Assembly (NCBI RefSeq): GCF_003144325.1
Contig: NZ_PENS01000001.1
Location: 248,001-312,000 of the forward strand
From: Proteus terrae
GTDB taxonomy: Bacteria > Pseudomonadota > Gammaproteobacteria > Enterobacterales > Enterobacteriaceae
Reading direction: 5' to 3'
Length of the DNA: 64,000 nucleotides
Positions 1-8,250 of this stretch are shown here, piece after piece. The notes beneath the pieces are model-generated. The model worked only from the letters and a program-made list of their open reading frames with translations. It was not told the DNA's origin and ran no database searches. Position 1 is the first letter of the stretch. Each line of letters opens with the position of its first letter. The translations under genes were made by a program, and so were the position numbers.

Positions 1-282
1 TTGAATAATGTTATTTGTGTAAGGACTTAATTTGTCATTGTTTGACCAAATCGGATCACCATTAGCGTAAGTATCACCACGCTCCATTGGCTCCGGGTGA
101 TTAATTTCCTGACATTTTGTGACACATGCTTGACAGCCTACACACAGTGTAGAGTCGTAGAGCATACCGAGAGACCCAGGAATTGGGGGACGGTTCTGCG
201 CCGCAGCATGACTCGCAGTGGGTGCCATTCCCGCAAGGAGAACCCCACCTGATGCCAGCTTAAAGAAATGACGCCTATTCAC
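1..282 (-). CDS. hybA: Hydrogenase-2 iron-sulfur subunit HybA (N-terminal part, cut by window edge)
   Basis: Only the first 94 codons are present; the gene continues beyond the left edge. HybA is the periplasmic ferredoxin-like subunit that carries electrons between the hydrogenase-2 core (HybO/HybC) and the membrane subunit HybB. The peptide opens with a twin-arginine signal (NRRHFFKLA) and a hydrophobic stretch ending in ASHAAA. Next comes the first cysteine cluster, [11 protein letters not shown], typical of 4Fe-4S binding, and the sequence matches E. coli HybA closely through [12 protein letters not shown]. The start is GTG, preceded by a strong AGGAGG ribosome site. It overlaps the hybO stop as GTGA, so the two are probably translationally coupled. 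Confidence 0.95.
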   Translation of the reverse strand, partial: MNRRHFFKLASGGVLLAGMAPTASHAAAQNRPPIPGSLGMLYDSTLCVGCQACVTKCQEINHPEPMERGDTYANGDPIWSNNDKLSPYTNNIIQ

Positions 283-1403
283 CGTTTATCCTCCTGTGAG
301 GCTCCTGTGGCATTCTTGTCACGACCTAATTGACGCACAGCCATGACACTGACACCCGCAACTGCACCCACGACAGCACCCAGTAAGCCAGCAGCACCAT
401 AAGAAACACCACCACCTTCTTTTGCATTAACATCAGGTACTTGTGCTTTTGGTGTTGGCTGATAAACGTTCGCTAATTGGAAAATACCTTTAGTAAAGCC
501 GATACCTTCTTCGTTACAACCATAGCAAGGGTGACCGATACCGACAGGCCAGATCCCACCACCGACATCGCAGAATTCTAATGTTGGGCAGTTACCATAC
601 GTTTCAGGGCCTTTACAGCCTAAATGGTATAAACACCAGCCTTGACGATGACCTTCATCACCAAATTCTTTAGCAAAACGACCCGCATCAAAATGAGGAC
701 GACGTTCACAGTTTTCGTGAATTAAACGCTCATAAGCAAAAAGCGGTCTGTTTTTGCTATCTAACTTAGGCAATTTATTGAAAGTAATAATATGTGCAAC
801 AGTTGCTAAGAAGTTATGTGGGTTTGGTGGGCATCCTGGAATATTGATAACGGTTTTACCCGGTAAAATAGCTTCCAGTGATTTAGCTCCAGTTGGGTTA
901 CCCCCAGTAGCAGGTACACCGCCCCATGCAGAACATGAACCAATCGCAATAATCGCTGCAGCCCCTTCAGCGGCTTCTTTGATATGCTCAATAATTGGTT
1001 TTCCTGCAACCATACAGTAAACACCGCCATCTTTGTCTGGGATTGAACCGTCAACAACGAGGACGTACTTACCTTTATATTTCTCCATCGCATTGTGTTT
1101 ATTTTCTTCAGCTTGCTCACCAAAAGCTGCAGAAAGCACTTCGTGATATTCAAGTGCGATAACATCAAGAACGAGGTTTTCCAGAGTCGGATGAGTTGCT
1201 CGTAATAAAGACTCCGTACACCCAGTACACTCCTGAGCACCAATCCAGATAACGGGTGGACGTTCAGGTGATGCCATTGCTTCTGACATTTCTGCGGCAG
1301 CTTTGCCGCTTAATCCCATGGTAGCTGACAGCGCAGCACACAATTTCATAAAATCGCGTCGGTTAATACCATGATGGGAAAAAACATTATTCCCCAAGGC
1401 CAT
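279..1403 (-). CDS. hybO: Hydrogenase-2 small subunit HybO
   Basis: Small iron-sulfur subunit of the membrane-bound [NiFe] uptake hydrogenase 2, which oxidises H2 in the periplasm under anaerobic conditions. The 374 residues begin with a twin-arginine Tat signal (NRRDFMKL near residue 14). The cysteine ligands of the Fe-S clusters are visible in [31 protein letters not shown] and HPCYGC. A C-terminal hydrophobic segment (about residues 330-352) is the expected membrane anchor. The start ATG follows a GGAGAG ribosome site. It is the first gene of the hyb operon and overlaps hybA by 4 bp. A perfect FNR-type box lies about 80 bp upstream. Confidence 0.97.
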   Translation of the reverse strand: MALGNNVFSHHGINRRDFMKLCAALSATMGLSGKAAAEMSEAMASPERPPVIWIGAQECTGCTESLLRATHPTLENLVLDVIALEYHEVLSAAFGEQAEENKHNAMEKYKGKYVLVVDGSIPDKDGGVYCMVAGKPIIEHIKEAAEGAAAIIAIGSCSAWGGVPATGGNPTGAKSLEAILPGKTVINIPGCPPNPHNFLATVAHIITFNKLPKLDSKNRPLFAYERLIHENCERRPHFDAGRFAKEFGDEGHRQGWCLYHLGCKGPETYGNCPTLEFCDVGGGIWPVGIGHPCYGCNEEGIGFTKGIFQLANVYQPTPKAQVPDVNAKEGGGVSYGAAGLLGAVVGAVAGVSVMAVRQLGRDKNATGASQEDKR

Positions 1404-1482
1404 ATATCTCTCCTGATATGATGATTTTTAATTGGAATAATTTTAAAACACCGCCTTTTTAACACTCCGACACAATAATGAC

Positions 1483-1496
1483 TTGATCATTATCAA
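1483..1496. promoter_or_regulatory. FNR box upstream of hybO
   Basis: TTGATCATTATCAA is a perfect match to the FNR/CRP-family anaerobic consensus TTGAT-N4-ATCAA. Its centre is about 87 bp before the hybO start. A possible -10 element (TTAAAA on the minus strand, about 1457-1462) lies at the spacing expected for an activator bound near -41. This suggests that FNR activates hyb under anaerobiosis; binding is inferred. Confidence 0.75.
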
Positions 1497-2511
1497 GCGA
1501 TAATTCATTAAAAAATAAATTATTCTTTTATGTGAGTAAAAACGTTTCAGCAATATAAGGTTTAATGCCTATTTTTTATATATTTCGTCATTTTAAATTT
1601 ATTAAAACGCTATTTAATAATGATAAAGTAAATAGAAATAATTATTATTATCTCAAAAACACATTAAAGGAGGGAATTTAAATCATTATTAATTAATAAC
1701 TTACAAAAAATACAAAAAACAACCAAATTATAAGACAATATATTTAAAATAATACAAAATTAATAATTCATTATTTCTAATTTCTAATAAAAATTATTAA
1801 AAATAAGTTCTAATATATTTTTTAATTATAATGATGACTCTTTTTTTCATATTATCAACCTTTATATTACATCATAAATAATGTTAAAAATTGCATTTCA
1901 TAAACAAGAAATGATTACATTAATATATTTAATTTCAGCTTATTTTCATTACTCATTTAGCAACTCTTCTTTTGTTATTAATTTTTAATCATCATGATAG
2001 TGTTTATTTTATAGCCAAAAACCAACCTATTTTTCTTATCATTTTTCATATAGTTATAAGTATATTCGTTTTTGGAATAAGAAGAACCCTTAGCATAAAA
2101 TCGCTATAAAATTAAATACATATTGATATATAACAACAATCAAAAACTAAGATCATTAATAATTACTAATCAGTACATAATGGCAATAATTTTATTAGGT
2201 TATTTTATAACATATCGAATTTATAACGAAATTAACGTAAATAAAATTTAATGTTAAATCCCTGTTGTTTTTGTGGATAAAAAAAACACAATTTATCGAT
2301 AAATAATCCCAAAATAGAGTCTATTTCTTTTTTTTGTGAGAATAGATAAAAGAAGTGGTCAAAAATCTAAAAATTTGAAAAATGCTTTGTTAACTATTTG
2401 TGTTTTTTAATCAGGCAAACCCCCACTGATAGCAAGCAATAAAGTGGAAGTAAGCACAAAAATGGTACACAACAAAGCACAAACTCTGAAGATCTTGATT
2501 TAGAAGTGATA

Positions 2512-2547
2512 GGAACGATAGGAACGATAGGAACGATAGGAACGATA
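2512..2547. repeat. Four perfect tandem copies of a 9-bp unit
   Basis: The unit GGAACGATA occurs four times head to tail without a mismatch. The length is a multiple of three, so on the minus strand it reads as a repeated Ile-Val-Pro within an otherwise unconvincing open frame. Perfect short tandem repeats can change copy number by slippage; no function is evident. Confidence 0.9.
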
Positions 2548-2579
2548 AAATAATAAGAACAACGGATATAACACTCAAA

Positions 2580-2613
2580 ATAAAAAAGCCATAACACCGA
2601 AATGTTATGGCTT
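2580..2613 (-). terminator. Rho-independent terminator-like hairpin (minus strand)
   Basis: Perfect 11-bp stem (AAGCCATAACA paired with TGTTATGGCTT) with a 6-nt loop. On the minus strand it is followed by a run of T. There is no gene immediately upstream on that strand, and exbD has its own terminator. It may therefore end an unannotated small RNA. Confidence 0.65.
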
Positions 2614-2830
2614 CTAAATTTATTAAAATAATAAAATGCTATGTGTAGTTCTCTGCCTTTCACGCTTTATTTTACTCACTGCTTATCAAGGATAAGAAGT
2701 GATTTGAATAAGTAAATAAAATCTACTTACCTGAAATTGGAATGACTGAAAACAACGGTCTACCTGGTGCAATAAAAAATAAGTATCCAAATACGGATAA
2801 CTTAGATAATAAATAAATTAGGCGTTTTAA

Positions 2831-2861
2831 CACGTTACAAAATATTTCAATTTGTAACGTG
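2831..2861. repeat. Perfect inverted repeat, 11-bp arms
   Basis: CACGTTACAAA and TTTGTAACGTG are perfect complements separated by 9 bases. No strong T tract follows on either strand, so a simple terminator is less likely. It could be an operator or a structured part of a small RNA. Confidence 0.6.
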
Positions 2862-3240
2862 AATGCATTATATCCAATAAGATTTTTTGCGCAAGTTTTT
2901 TTACACTTAAATGAAATTGACATAAAGACATTATAAATCACAAGGTTATAGGAAAATTTAACTTTAAAAAGTTGATTTCAACAAATCTAAAAATGAAAAA
3001 AAATGGAGAGTTAATGAATATTAATGTTAAGAGAGTTCAAATAATAGTATCTACTTAGCATTAATTGATTCAGCCAGCCATTACTCAATAAACTTAATTA
3101 ATTATTTATTCTGTAACTTAATCTACCTATTATTAATATTATTTAATACTAAAGTTAAATTTTATTCTAACTCAATTTTATTAATAATATTGATAACCAC
3201 TAAAAATGGTAAAAATATAAACTCTGTTTCTTCTATACAA

Positions 3241-3290
3241 GAAAAAAGCACTTTATTCATCATTTCACAACGACAAATAAAGTGCTTTTA
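3241..3290 (-). terminator. Terminator after exbD
   Basis: Inverted repeat with arms AAAGCACTTTATT and AATAAAGTGCTTT. On the minus strand a T tract follows. It lies about 45 bp past the exbD stop and is the natural end of the exbB-exbD transcript. Confidence 0.8.
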
Positions 3291-3334
3291 AAATAGCGTA
3301 ATAATACTTAGATAAATAGCTTATTTACTAAATT

Positions 3335-3763
3335 TTAACCGCCTGTAGAGACCGTTTCCATTCCCACGAGTCCAACTTTGAGATAACCTGCTTTTCTTAG
3401 CGAATCCATGGCCGACATTAATGTTTCGTAATCAACCGTTTTATCCGCTTGGAAAAAAATTGTTGTCTCTTTGTTTGCTTGTGTCATGGTATCTAACACA
3501 TTCGCCATCGTTTCATGAGTGACCATCTCTTCACCAATGAAAATTTGTTTATCCGACTTAATCGTTAAATAAACAGGCTTTTCAGGGCGAGGTTGTGGTT
3601 TTGCACTTGAAGCGGGTAAATTTACTTTTATATCAACAGTAGCTAAAGGTGCCGCTACCATAAAGATAATGAGCAGAACCAACATGACATCAATAAAAGG
3701 CGTCACATTGATATCATGCAATTCATTATCATCACCTGAATCATCACCAAGACGCATTGCCAT
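3335..3763 (-). CDS. exbD: Energy-transducing membrane protein ExbD
   Basis: Inner-membrane partner of ExbB in the proton-driven motor that energises TonB and hence outer-membrane import of iron siderophores and vitamin B12. The protein has 142 residues, close to the E. coli length. It has a short cytoplasmic N-terminus and a single membrane segment (about residues 23-43) that carries the conserved proton-path aspartate, Asp25, in TPFIDVML. A periplasmic domain follows. It starts 6 bp after exbB and is followed by a strong terminator. The neighbouring gene order exbD-exbB-metC-yghB is that of E. coli. Confidence 0.97.
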   Translation of the reverse strand: MAMRLGDDSGDDNELHDINVTPFIDVMLVLLIIFMVAAPLATVDIKVNLPASSAKPQPRPEKPVYLTIKSDKQIFIGEEMVTHETMANVLDTMTQANKETTIFFQADKTVDYETLMSAMDSLRKAGYLKVGLVGMETVSTGG

Positions 3764-3769
3764 AATTCA

Positions 3770-4804
3770 TTACCTTGCTTTGCTGTTTTCGATATCTAAA
3801 TCACGGCTGACTAATGTCACCACACCCGTTGCGATATCACCAATTTCACCACGATAACCCGCTATCATACGAGCAAAAATGTTATAGATAATAACCGCTG
3901 GAATTGCCGCAATCAGACCAATAGCAGTTGCTAATAGCGCTTCGGCAATACCTGGAGCAACAACCGCAAGGTTTGTCGTTTGAGAATGAGCAATACCGAT
4001 AAAGCTATTCATGATCCCCCAAACCGTACCAAAAAGACCGATAAAAGGAGAAATTGCACCAATTGTGGCTAAGTAACCATTACCGCGACCTAATTCACGG
4101 ATAATGGCTGCAACGCGACGTTCCATTCGCATTTCAACACGCTCTTTAATACCTGAAGCCACTTTACTTTCTTGAGAGTAAGTACGCTCTAATTCTGCAT
4201 CATTAAAGAAATCAGCGGTTGCACTTTTATTACCAAATTTTTTGCTAATCGCTAACGCATCGTTAAGCGATTTAGCTTCAACTAACTGAGCAGTCTCATT
4301 TCTTAAGCGACGACGCAGTGAAATCAAATAGCTTCCTTTCGCGAAAAATAGTGCCCAAGTGACAATAGAGGCTAACAATAAGCCAATCATGACACTCTTA
4401 ACGACTAAGTCTGCATTACGGTACATACCCATTACAGATAAATCTTCAGCAAATCCACCACCTGCAACCATTTCAGGTTGTACTTCTGATGATGTATTTT
4501 CTGTCGCTAAAGGGACATTTTCTGAATTCTCAGCCGTTGTTGCAGGTGTATTTTCACCTTCAGGCTTAGCTGTTTCAGTACCTACTGCTTTCACTTCATT
4601 TCCTGTTGTTGTGGCCGCAGTAGCAGTTTCTGGTGTGGCAGCTGCCGGTGTAGCAGTTGTTGGTGTAGCGGTTCCCTGTGTAGAAGCTGTTGAAGAAACG
4701 GCAGCAGTAGTTGGCTGTTCAGTTGGTGTGGCAGGAGTCGTATCTGCAAAAGCAGGGCCTGTCAGACCGATTGCCAATAGAATAGAAGCTGTCAAATTAC
4801 GCAT
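3770..4804 (-). CDS. exbB: Energy-transducing membrane protein ExbB with long periplasmic N-terminal extension
   Basis: Proton channel subunit of the TonB-ExbB-ExbD complex of the inner membrane. The protein has 344 residues, about 100 more than E. coli ExbB. The extra part is an N-terminal signal peptide (cut near AFA-DTTPA) followed by about 85 residues of low-complexity Thr/Ala/Pro/Glu-rich sequence, so the extension should be periplasmic. The MotA/TolQ/ExbB core has three membrane segments at about residues 130-155, 240-270 and 285-310. ExbB proteins with such a leader are known in other proteobacteria. A Fur-like box lies about 150 bp upstream, in the region shared with the divergent metC. 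Confidence 0.96.
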   Translation of the reverse strand: MRNLTASILLAIGLTGPAFADTTPATPTEQPTTAAVSSTASTQGTATPTTATPAAATPETATAATTTGNEVKAVGTETAKPEGENTPATTAENSENVPLATENTSSEVQPEMVAGGGFAEDLSVMGMYRNADLVVKSVMIGLLLASIVTWALFFAKGSYLISLRRRLRNETAQLVEAKSLNDALAISKKFGNKSATADFFNDAELERTYSQESKVASGIKERVEMRMERRVAAIIRELGRGNGYLATIGAISPFIGLFGTVWGIMNSFIGIAHSQTTNLAVVAPGIAEALLATAIGLIAAIPAVIIYNIFARMIAGYRGEIGDIATGVVTLVSRDLDIENSKAR

Positions 4805-4955
4805 CAGTTGGCCTTTTACTCTCTTTTTTATCTATTTATTTATTCAGTAATGGCATCGTTGCGCCACTACTTACCCAAAATCGTTCACTTACAATCATCC
4901 TGTTTGCCATCAGGAAAGAGAAAACGCTCAAATGATATCAAACATGAAGCATTTT

Positions 4956-4974
4956 GATAGTAATTATCATTACT
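4956..4974. promoter_or_regulatory. Fur box upstream of exbB
   Basis: GATAGTAATTATCATTACT matches 14 of 19 positions of the Fur consensus GATAATGATAATCATTATC. Iron repression of exbBD by Fur is established in E. coli; binding here is inferred. Confidence 0.7.
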
Positions 4975-5023
4975 ATTTGGCTATTTTTTTTTCATTTGTC
5001 GATTTTTAAGACAAATTATCGTT

Positions 5024-5042
5024 ATTTCACGTAACGTGAAAT
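5024..5042. promoter_or_regulatory. 19-bp dyad upstream of metC, unknown regulator
   Basis: ATTTCACGT-A-ACGTGAAAT is a perfect palindrome with a single central base, about 92 bp before the metC start. It does not look like a MetJ box or the usual MetR site (TGAA-N5-TTCA). I take it as an operator for an unidentified dimeric regulator. Confidence 0.5.
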
Positions 5043-5134
5043 TTTATCAACTACCCTGCAAGCCTTTTGTACTTATCCAAAAAATGAATTAACTTGGGGG
5101 TAAACACACCATCAATTAAAAGAAGGTATTAAGG

Positions 5135-6325
5135 ATGACGCTAAAAAAACAAGAAACCTCACTCCTCCTTTCTGGTCGAGCTAAAAAATATTCCCAAGGC
5201 GCAGTAAATCCAATTATACAACGAACATCATCCGTTATTTTTGATTCCGTTGCACAAAAACGTGAAGCAACAAAAAAACGAGCAGAAGGTACGCTTTTTT
5301 ATGGTCGCCGAGGCACAAACACCCATTTTGCCTTACAAGAAGCGTTAACTGAATTAGAGCAAGGCGTAGGCTGCGCACTATTTCCTTCAGGTGCAGCGGC
5401 GATTACGCAATCTATACTCGCATTTGTTGAGCAAGGCTCTCATATTCTTGTTACAGGTTCTGCCTACGATCCGACACAAAATTTTTGTGATCAGATCTTA
5501 CGTAAATTCTCAGTCACAACGACCTACTTTGATCCTTTAATTGGCAAAGAGATCAGCCAATTGCTACGCCCTGAAACAAAAATTGTTTTTCTTGAATCTC
5601 CGGGATCAATCACGATGGAAATTCACGACCTACAAGGAATAGTCAATTCAATTCGCCAATATAACCCTGAAATCATTATTATGATTGATAACACTTGGGC
5701 GGCAGGACTACTGCTTAAACCACTGACATTAGGTGTCGATATTTCAATTCAATCTGCCACAAAATATATTAATGGTCACTCTGATGGCATGTTAGGTTTT
5801 GCTGTAGCTAATGAACGCTGTTGGGAACAGTTACGAGAGAATACCTATTTATTAGGTCAATGTGTTGATCCTGATACGGCTTATATGACAGCAAGAGGAT
5901 TAAGAACACTGCCTGTAAGAATGAAGCAACACGAACAAAGTGCATTAGAAGTCGCTCGCTGGTTAAAACAACACCCTTTAGTTGATAATGTTTATCACCC
6001 TGCATTAGCTTCTTGTCTAGGACATGAATATTTTCAACGTGATTTCTCAGGTAGTAACGGCTTATTCTCTTTTAGTTTAAAGAAAATCTTAACGCCTGAA
6101 GAATTTGCACATTTCTTAGATAACTTCTCATTATTTAAGATGGCATTTTCATGGGGAGGATTTGAATCTTTAATTTTAGGTTATCAACCCAATGATATTA
6201 AAGCGATGCGCCAATATGAAACTCAGCCAACATTTACCGGAACACTATTTCGCATTCATATTGGATTAGAAAATGTAGATGACCTTATTGAAGATCTAGA
6301 GCAGGCGTTTTTACGTATTTCTTAA
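5135..6325 (+). CDS. metC: Cystathionine beta-lyase MetC
   Basis: PLP-dependent cytoplasmic enzyme that splits cystathionine into homocysteine, pyruvate and ammonia in methionine synthesis. The 396 residues span the whole Cys/Met-metabolism PLP fold. The Schiff-base lysine is Lys210 in [13 protein letters not shown], the same position as in E. coli MetC. The FPSGAAAI and DNTWAAG motifs of the cofactor pocket are also present. The start ATG has an AAGG ribosome site. It is divergent from exbB, and a 9-bp-stem hairpin follows the stop. The position next to exbBD and yghB supports MetC over the related gamma-synthases. Confidence 0.95.
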   Translation: MTLKKQETSLLLSGRAKKYSQGAVNPIIQRTSSVIFDSVAQKREATKKRAEGTLFYGRRGTNTHFALQEALTELEQGVGCALFPSGAAAITQSILAFVEQGSHILVTGSAYDPTQNFCDQILRKFSVTTTYFDPLIGKEISQLLRPETKIVFLESPGSITMEIHDLQGIVNSIRQYNPEIIIMIDNTWAAGLLLKPLTLGVDISIQSATKYINGHSDGMLGFAVANERCWEQLRENTYLLGQCVDPDTAYMTARGLRTLPVRMKQHEQSALEVARWLKQHPLVDNVYHPALASCLGHEYFQRDFSGSNGLFSFSLKKILTPEEFAHFLDNFSLFKMAFSWGGFESLILGYQPNDIKAMRQYETQPTFTGTLFRIHIGLENVDDLIEDLEQAFLRIS

Positions 6326-6357
6326 TCAGGAATGAATTTTTTATTAAAAATAACCTA

Positions 6358-6377
6358 TCCCTGTGGCTCCACAGGGA
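6358..6377 (+). terminator. Hairpin after metC
   Basis: Perfect 9-bp stem (TCCCTGTGG with CCACAGGGA) and a 2-nt spacer, 33 bp past the metC stop. The T tract after it is weak, so termination may be partial. Confidence 0.55.
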
Positions 6378-6450
6378 TTAAATCAAACTGTTCTCTTTAT
6401 TTTGCGTTAGAATAGCGAACATAAAGTCCTTTTTTAATGCGAGTTCGCTA

Positions 6451-7119
6451 ATGGGTACATTAAAAGAGATAATTCACGCACTCATGCAACACGATTATAT
6501 GGTGTTGGCTAATCCTAATGTGCTGTGGGTTATCTATATTGTTCTTTTTGTTATTATTATGCTGGAAAACGGGGTATTACCCGCCGCATTTTTACCAGGA
6601 GATACACTGCTTATTCTTTGCGGTGCCTTAATTGCAAAAGGTGTTTTACACTTTTTCCCGACTATCATTATATTAGGTACTGCCGCTAGTATTGGGAGTT
6701 GGCTCGGCTTTTTACAAGGCCGATGGCTAAGTGATACGAAGGTAGTTAAACGTTGGATGGCTCAATTACCAGAGCAATATCACCATAAGGCAAATGATCT
6801 CTTCCATCGCCAAGGTTTATATGCGCTATTACTGGGTCGTTTTATTGGGTTCGTACGTACATTATTACCTACCTTGGCAGGTTTATCTGAATTAAAGCAA
6901 CGTCGCTTTCAAATATTTAACTGGTTAAGTGGCTTCCTATGGGTAGGGATTATTGTTTCTTTAGGTTATGTGCTAAACCTTATTCCATTTGTACAAAAGC
7001 ATGAAACACTTGTCATGAATATCTTGATGACATTACCAGTATTGCTTTTAAGCGCAGGTTTAATTGGTTCTATTGTGATGTATATTCGCCATCGTAAAAA
7101 TAGCGCCAGCAGTAAGTAA
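6451..7119 (+). CDS. yghB: DedA-family inner-membrane protein YghB
   Basis: DedA/SNARE-associated (VTT-type) integral membrane protein. In E. coli YghB and YqjA are redundant DedA proteins needed for normal membrane physiology, drug tolerance and cell division. The 222-residue product has hydrophobic segments at about residues 25-45, 52-80, 140-165, 172-190 and 195-215. The family signatures appear around ENGVLPAAFLPGDTLL (about residues 40-55) and the arginine-bearing GRFIGFVRTLLPTLAG (about 128-143). It follows metC as in E. coli, and a strong bidirectional terminator comes after it. Confidence 0.93.
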   Translation: MGTLKEIIHALMQHDYMVLANPNVLWVIYIVLFVIIMLENGVLPAAFLPGDTLLILCGALIAKGVLHFFPTIIILGTAASIGSWLGFLQGRWLSDTKVVKRWMAQLPEQYHHKANDLFHRQGLYALLLGRFIGFVRTLLPTLAGLSELKQRRFQIFNWLSGFLWVGIIVSLGYVLNLIPFVQKHETLVMNILMTLPVLLLSAGLIGSIVMYIRHRKNSASSK

Positions 7120-7127
7120 TTAAAAAA

Positions 7128-7170
7128 AGACGCCATTATTTAAATCTAGAATAATGGCGTCTTTTATGTA
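7128..7170. terminator. Bidirectional terminator between yghB and the methyltransferase gene
   Basis: Long inverted repeat with arms GACGCCATTATT and AATAATGGCGTC, then TTTTA. It lies just past the yghB stop. Confidence 0.8.
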
Positions 7171-7287
7171 TTATCTGATACTGCAATAAAAGTTCAGTTG
7201 TTCATTGTCTTATCTCCATATCAATTAATATCTGACTAAAATCCCATTTATATTAATCACAATCATATTCTTCCTAGCTCTATTTTT

Positions 7288-8070
7288 TTAAAGCTTAATG
7301 GCTTTTGACGCAAGAAACGTTGGAATATAACTATCAACTAAGAAACGAGCATGAGGAGCAAAATCTTCAACAAAATCCTGTAATAAAAAACCCGCTGTTA
7401 ATTGCCCGCCAATAAGATCAGTCAAAGAGTGTCCAAAGACCAGCCCATCACCTCTTGCTACTTTTTCTTGCAGAATATCCGAAGGTAATGAGCCTCGATC
7501 GCTATAAGGTAAGCGGTAAATTGGTCTCATTAATCCCTGTGAACGTAATTGCGGATCTCTATCATCAACAAATACAACAGGATTATAAAAGCTCGCCATT
7601 AGTACACCGTCTTTTTTCAAAACACGGTAACACTCTTGCCAAACAGGATTTACATCCGGTACATACAGATTTGAAATAGGGTGAAAAATAATATCAAAAC
7701 TTTCATCAGCAAATGCGGTTAAATCAGCCATATCACCCTGTGCTGTTACCAAACCTAACTGATGCTTTTGTGCCAATTGGCGATCTTTGTCTAATTGACC
7801 TTCTGATAAATCAAACACAGTCACAATGCCACCTGCAGCCGCCAAGATAGGCGCTTGTTGTCCACCAGCAGAAGCTAAACAGAGTATTTTTTTATCTTTA
7901 ATATCCCCTAACCATTCGCTTTTTACAGGGCTTGGTGTTAAATGTACTTTCCAGTCACCTTGCTTTGCCGCGATAATTTCTTCATCGCTCACAGGCTTAG
8001 ACCACTGATTTTCCATTGCGGCTTGTTTATCCCAATGCTCTTGGTTTAATGTTAAATAATGACTTTCCAT
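7288..8070 (-). CDS. Class I SAM-dependent methyltransferase
   Basis: A 260-residue Rossmann-type methyltransferase. The SAM-binding motif I appears as ILCLASAGGQQAPILAAAG (about residues 62-80), followed by the acidic motif TVFDLSEGQ, then ITAQ-like GDMADL and FDIIFHPISNLYVPDV (motif IV region). The substrate cannot be told from sequence; small-molecule methylation is likely for this family. It lies where E. coli carries yqhC, the AraC-type activator of yqhD, and is divergent from yqhD. A role in handling reactive metabolites alongside YqhD/DkgA is possible but only suggested by position. Confidence 0.85.
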   Translation of the reverse strand: MESHYLTLNQEHWDKQAAMENQWSKPVSDEEIIAAKQGDWKVHLTPSPVKSEWLGDIKDKKILCLASAGGQQAPILAAAGGIVTVFDLSEGQLDKDRQLAQKHQLGLVTAQGDMADLTAFADESFDIIFHPISNLYVPDVNPVWQECYRVLKKDGVLMASFYNPVVFVDDRDPQLRSQGLMRPIYRLPYSDRGSLPSDILQEKVARGDGLVFGHSLTDLIGGQLTAGFLLQDFVEDFAPHARFLVDSYIPTFLASKAIKL

Positions 8071-8167
8071 ATTACTCCTTATAAATTAGCTACAATTTGA
8101 ATTGCTGTAGTCACTAAGAGAAATAATTCATCTCTTATTTCTACAACCCTGTAGTTATAGGTATGTC

Positions 8168-8181
8168 AGACTATCTAGTCT
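8168..8181. promoter_or_regulatory. 14-bp dyad in the yqhD upstream region
   Basis: AGACTA-TC-TAGTCT is a perfect palindrome about 70 bp before the yqhD start, in the region shared with the divergent methyltransferase gene. It looks like an operator for a dimeric repressor, for example of TetR type. No regulator gene is adjacent. Confidence 0.5.
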
Positions 8182-8250
8182 AGGCACAATGGAAAACTTT
8201 TTCCTGATTAATTGTCATACTTCAGAACATCGAATTAAGGTGGAAACAAA

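Larger units (their letters stand above)
1497..3240. other. Long AT-rich gene-poor interval between hybO and exbD
   Basis: About 1.7 kb of very AT-rich sequence without a convincing gene. Two minus-strand open frames (2394-2663 and 2723-2941) are hydrophobic, low-complexity and run through hairpins, so I do not call them. Structured elements are a four-copy 9-bp tandem repeat (2512-2547), a terminator-like hairpin (2586-2613), a small hairpin (2682-2696) and a perfect 11-bp inverted repeat (2831-2861). The part from 1500 to 2380 shows nothing beyond AT-rich sequence. Confidence 0.7.
4805..5134. other. Divergent exbB/metC control region
   Basis: This 330-bp gap between two divergently read genes holds a Fur-like box (4956-4974) and a near-perfect 19-bp dyad (5024-5042), described separately. 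No classical tandem met boxes (AGACGTCT) are visible near metC. Confidence 0.75.

Noticed and set aside
806-1243. Open frame of 145 codons within hybO
   Set aside because: Out-of-frame shadow of a clearly identified gene.
2394-2663. Minus-strand open frame of 89 codons in the hyb-exb gap
   Set aside because: It runs through a perfect terminator hairpin and the 9-bp tandem repeats, is rich in Cys/Tyr/Phe like random AT-rich sequence, and has no convincing ribosome site.
2723-2941. Minus-strand open frame of 72 codons
   Set aside because: It spans the 11-bp inverted repeat and resembles no known family; no supporting context.
4359-4850. Plus-strand open frame of 163 codons opposite exbB
   Set aside because: Antisense shadow of the Thr/Ala/Pro-rich exbB leader; valine/alanine-rich with no family resemblance.
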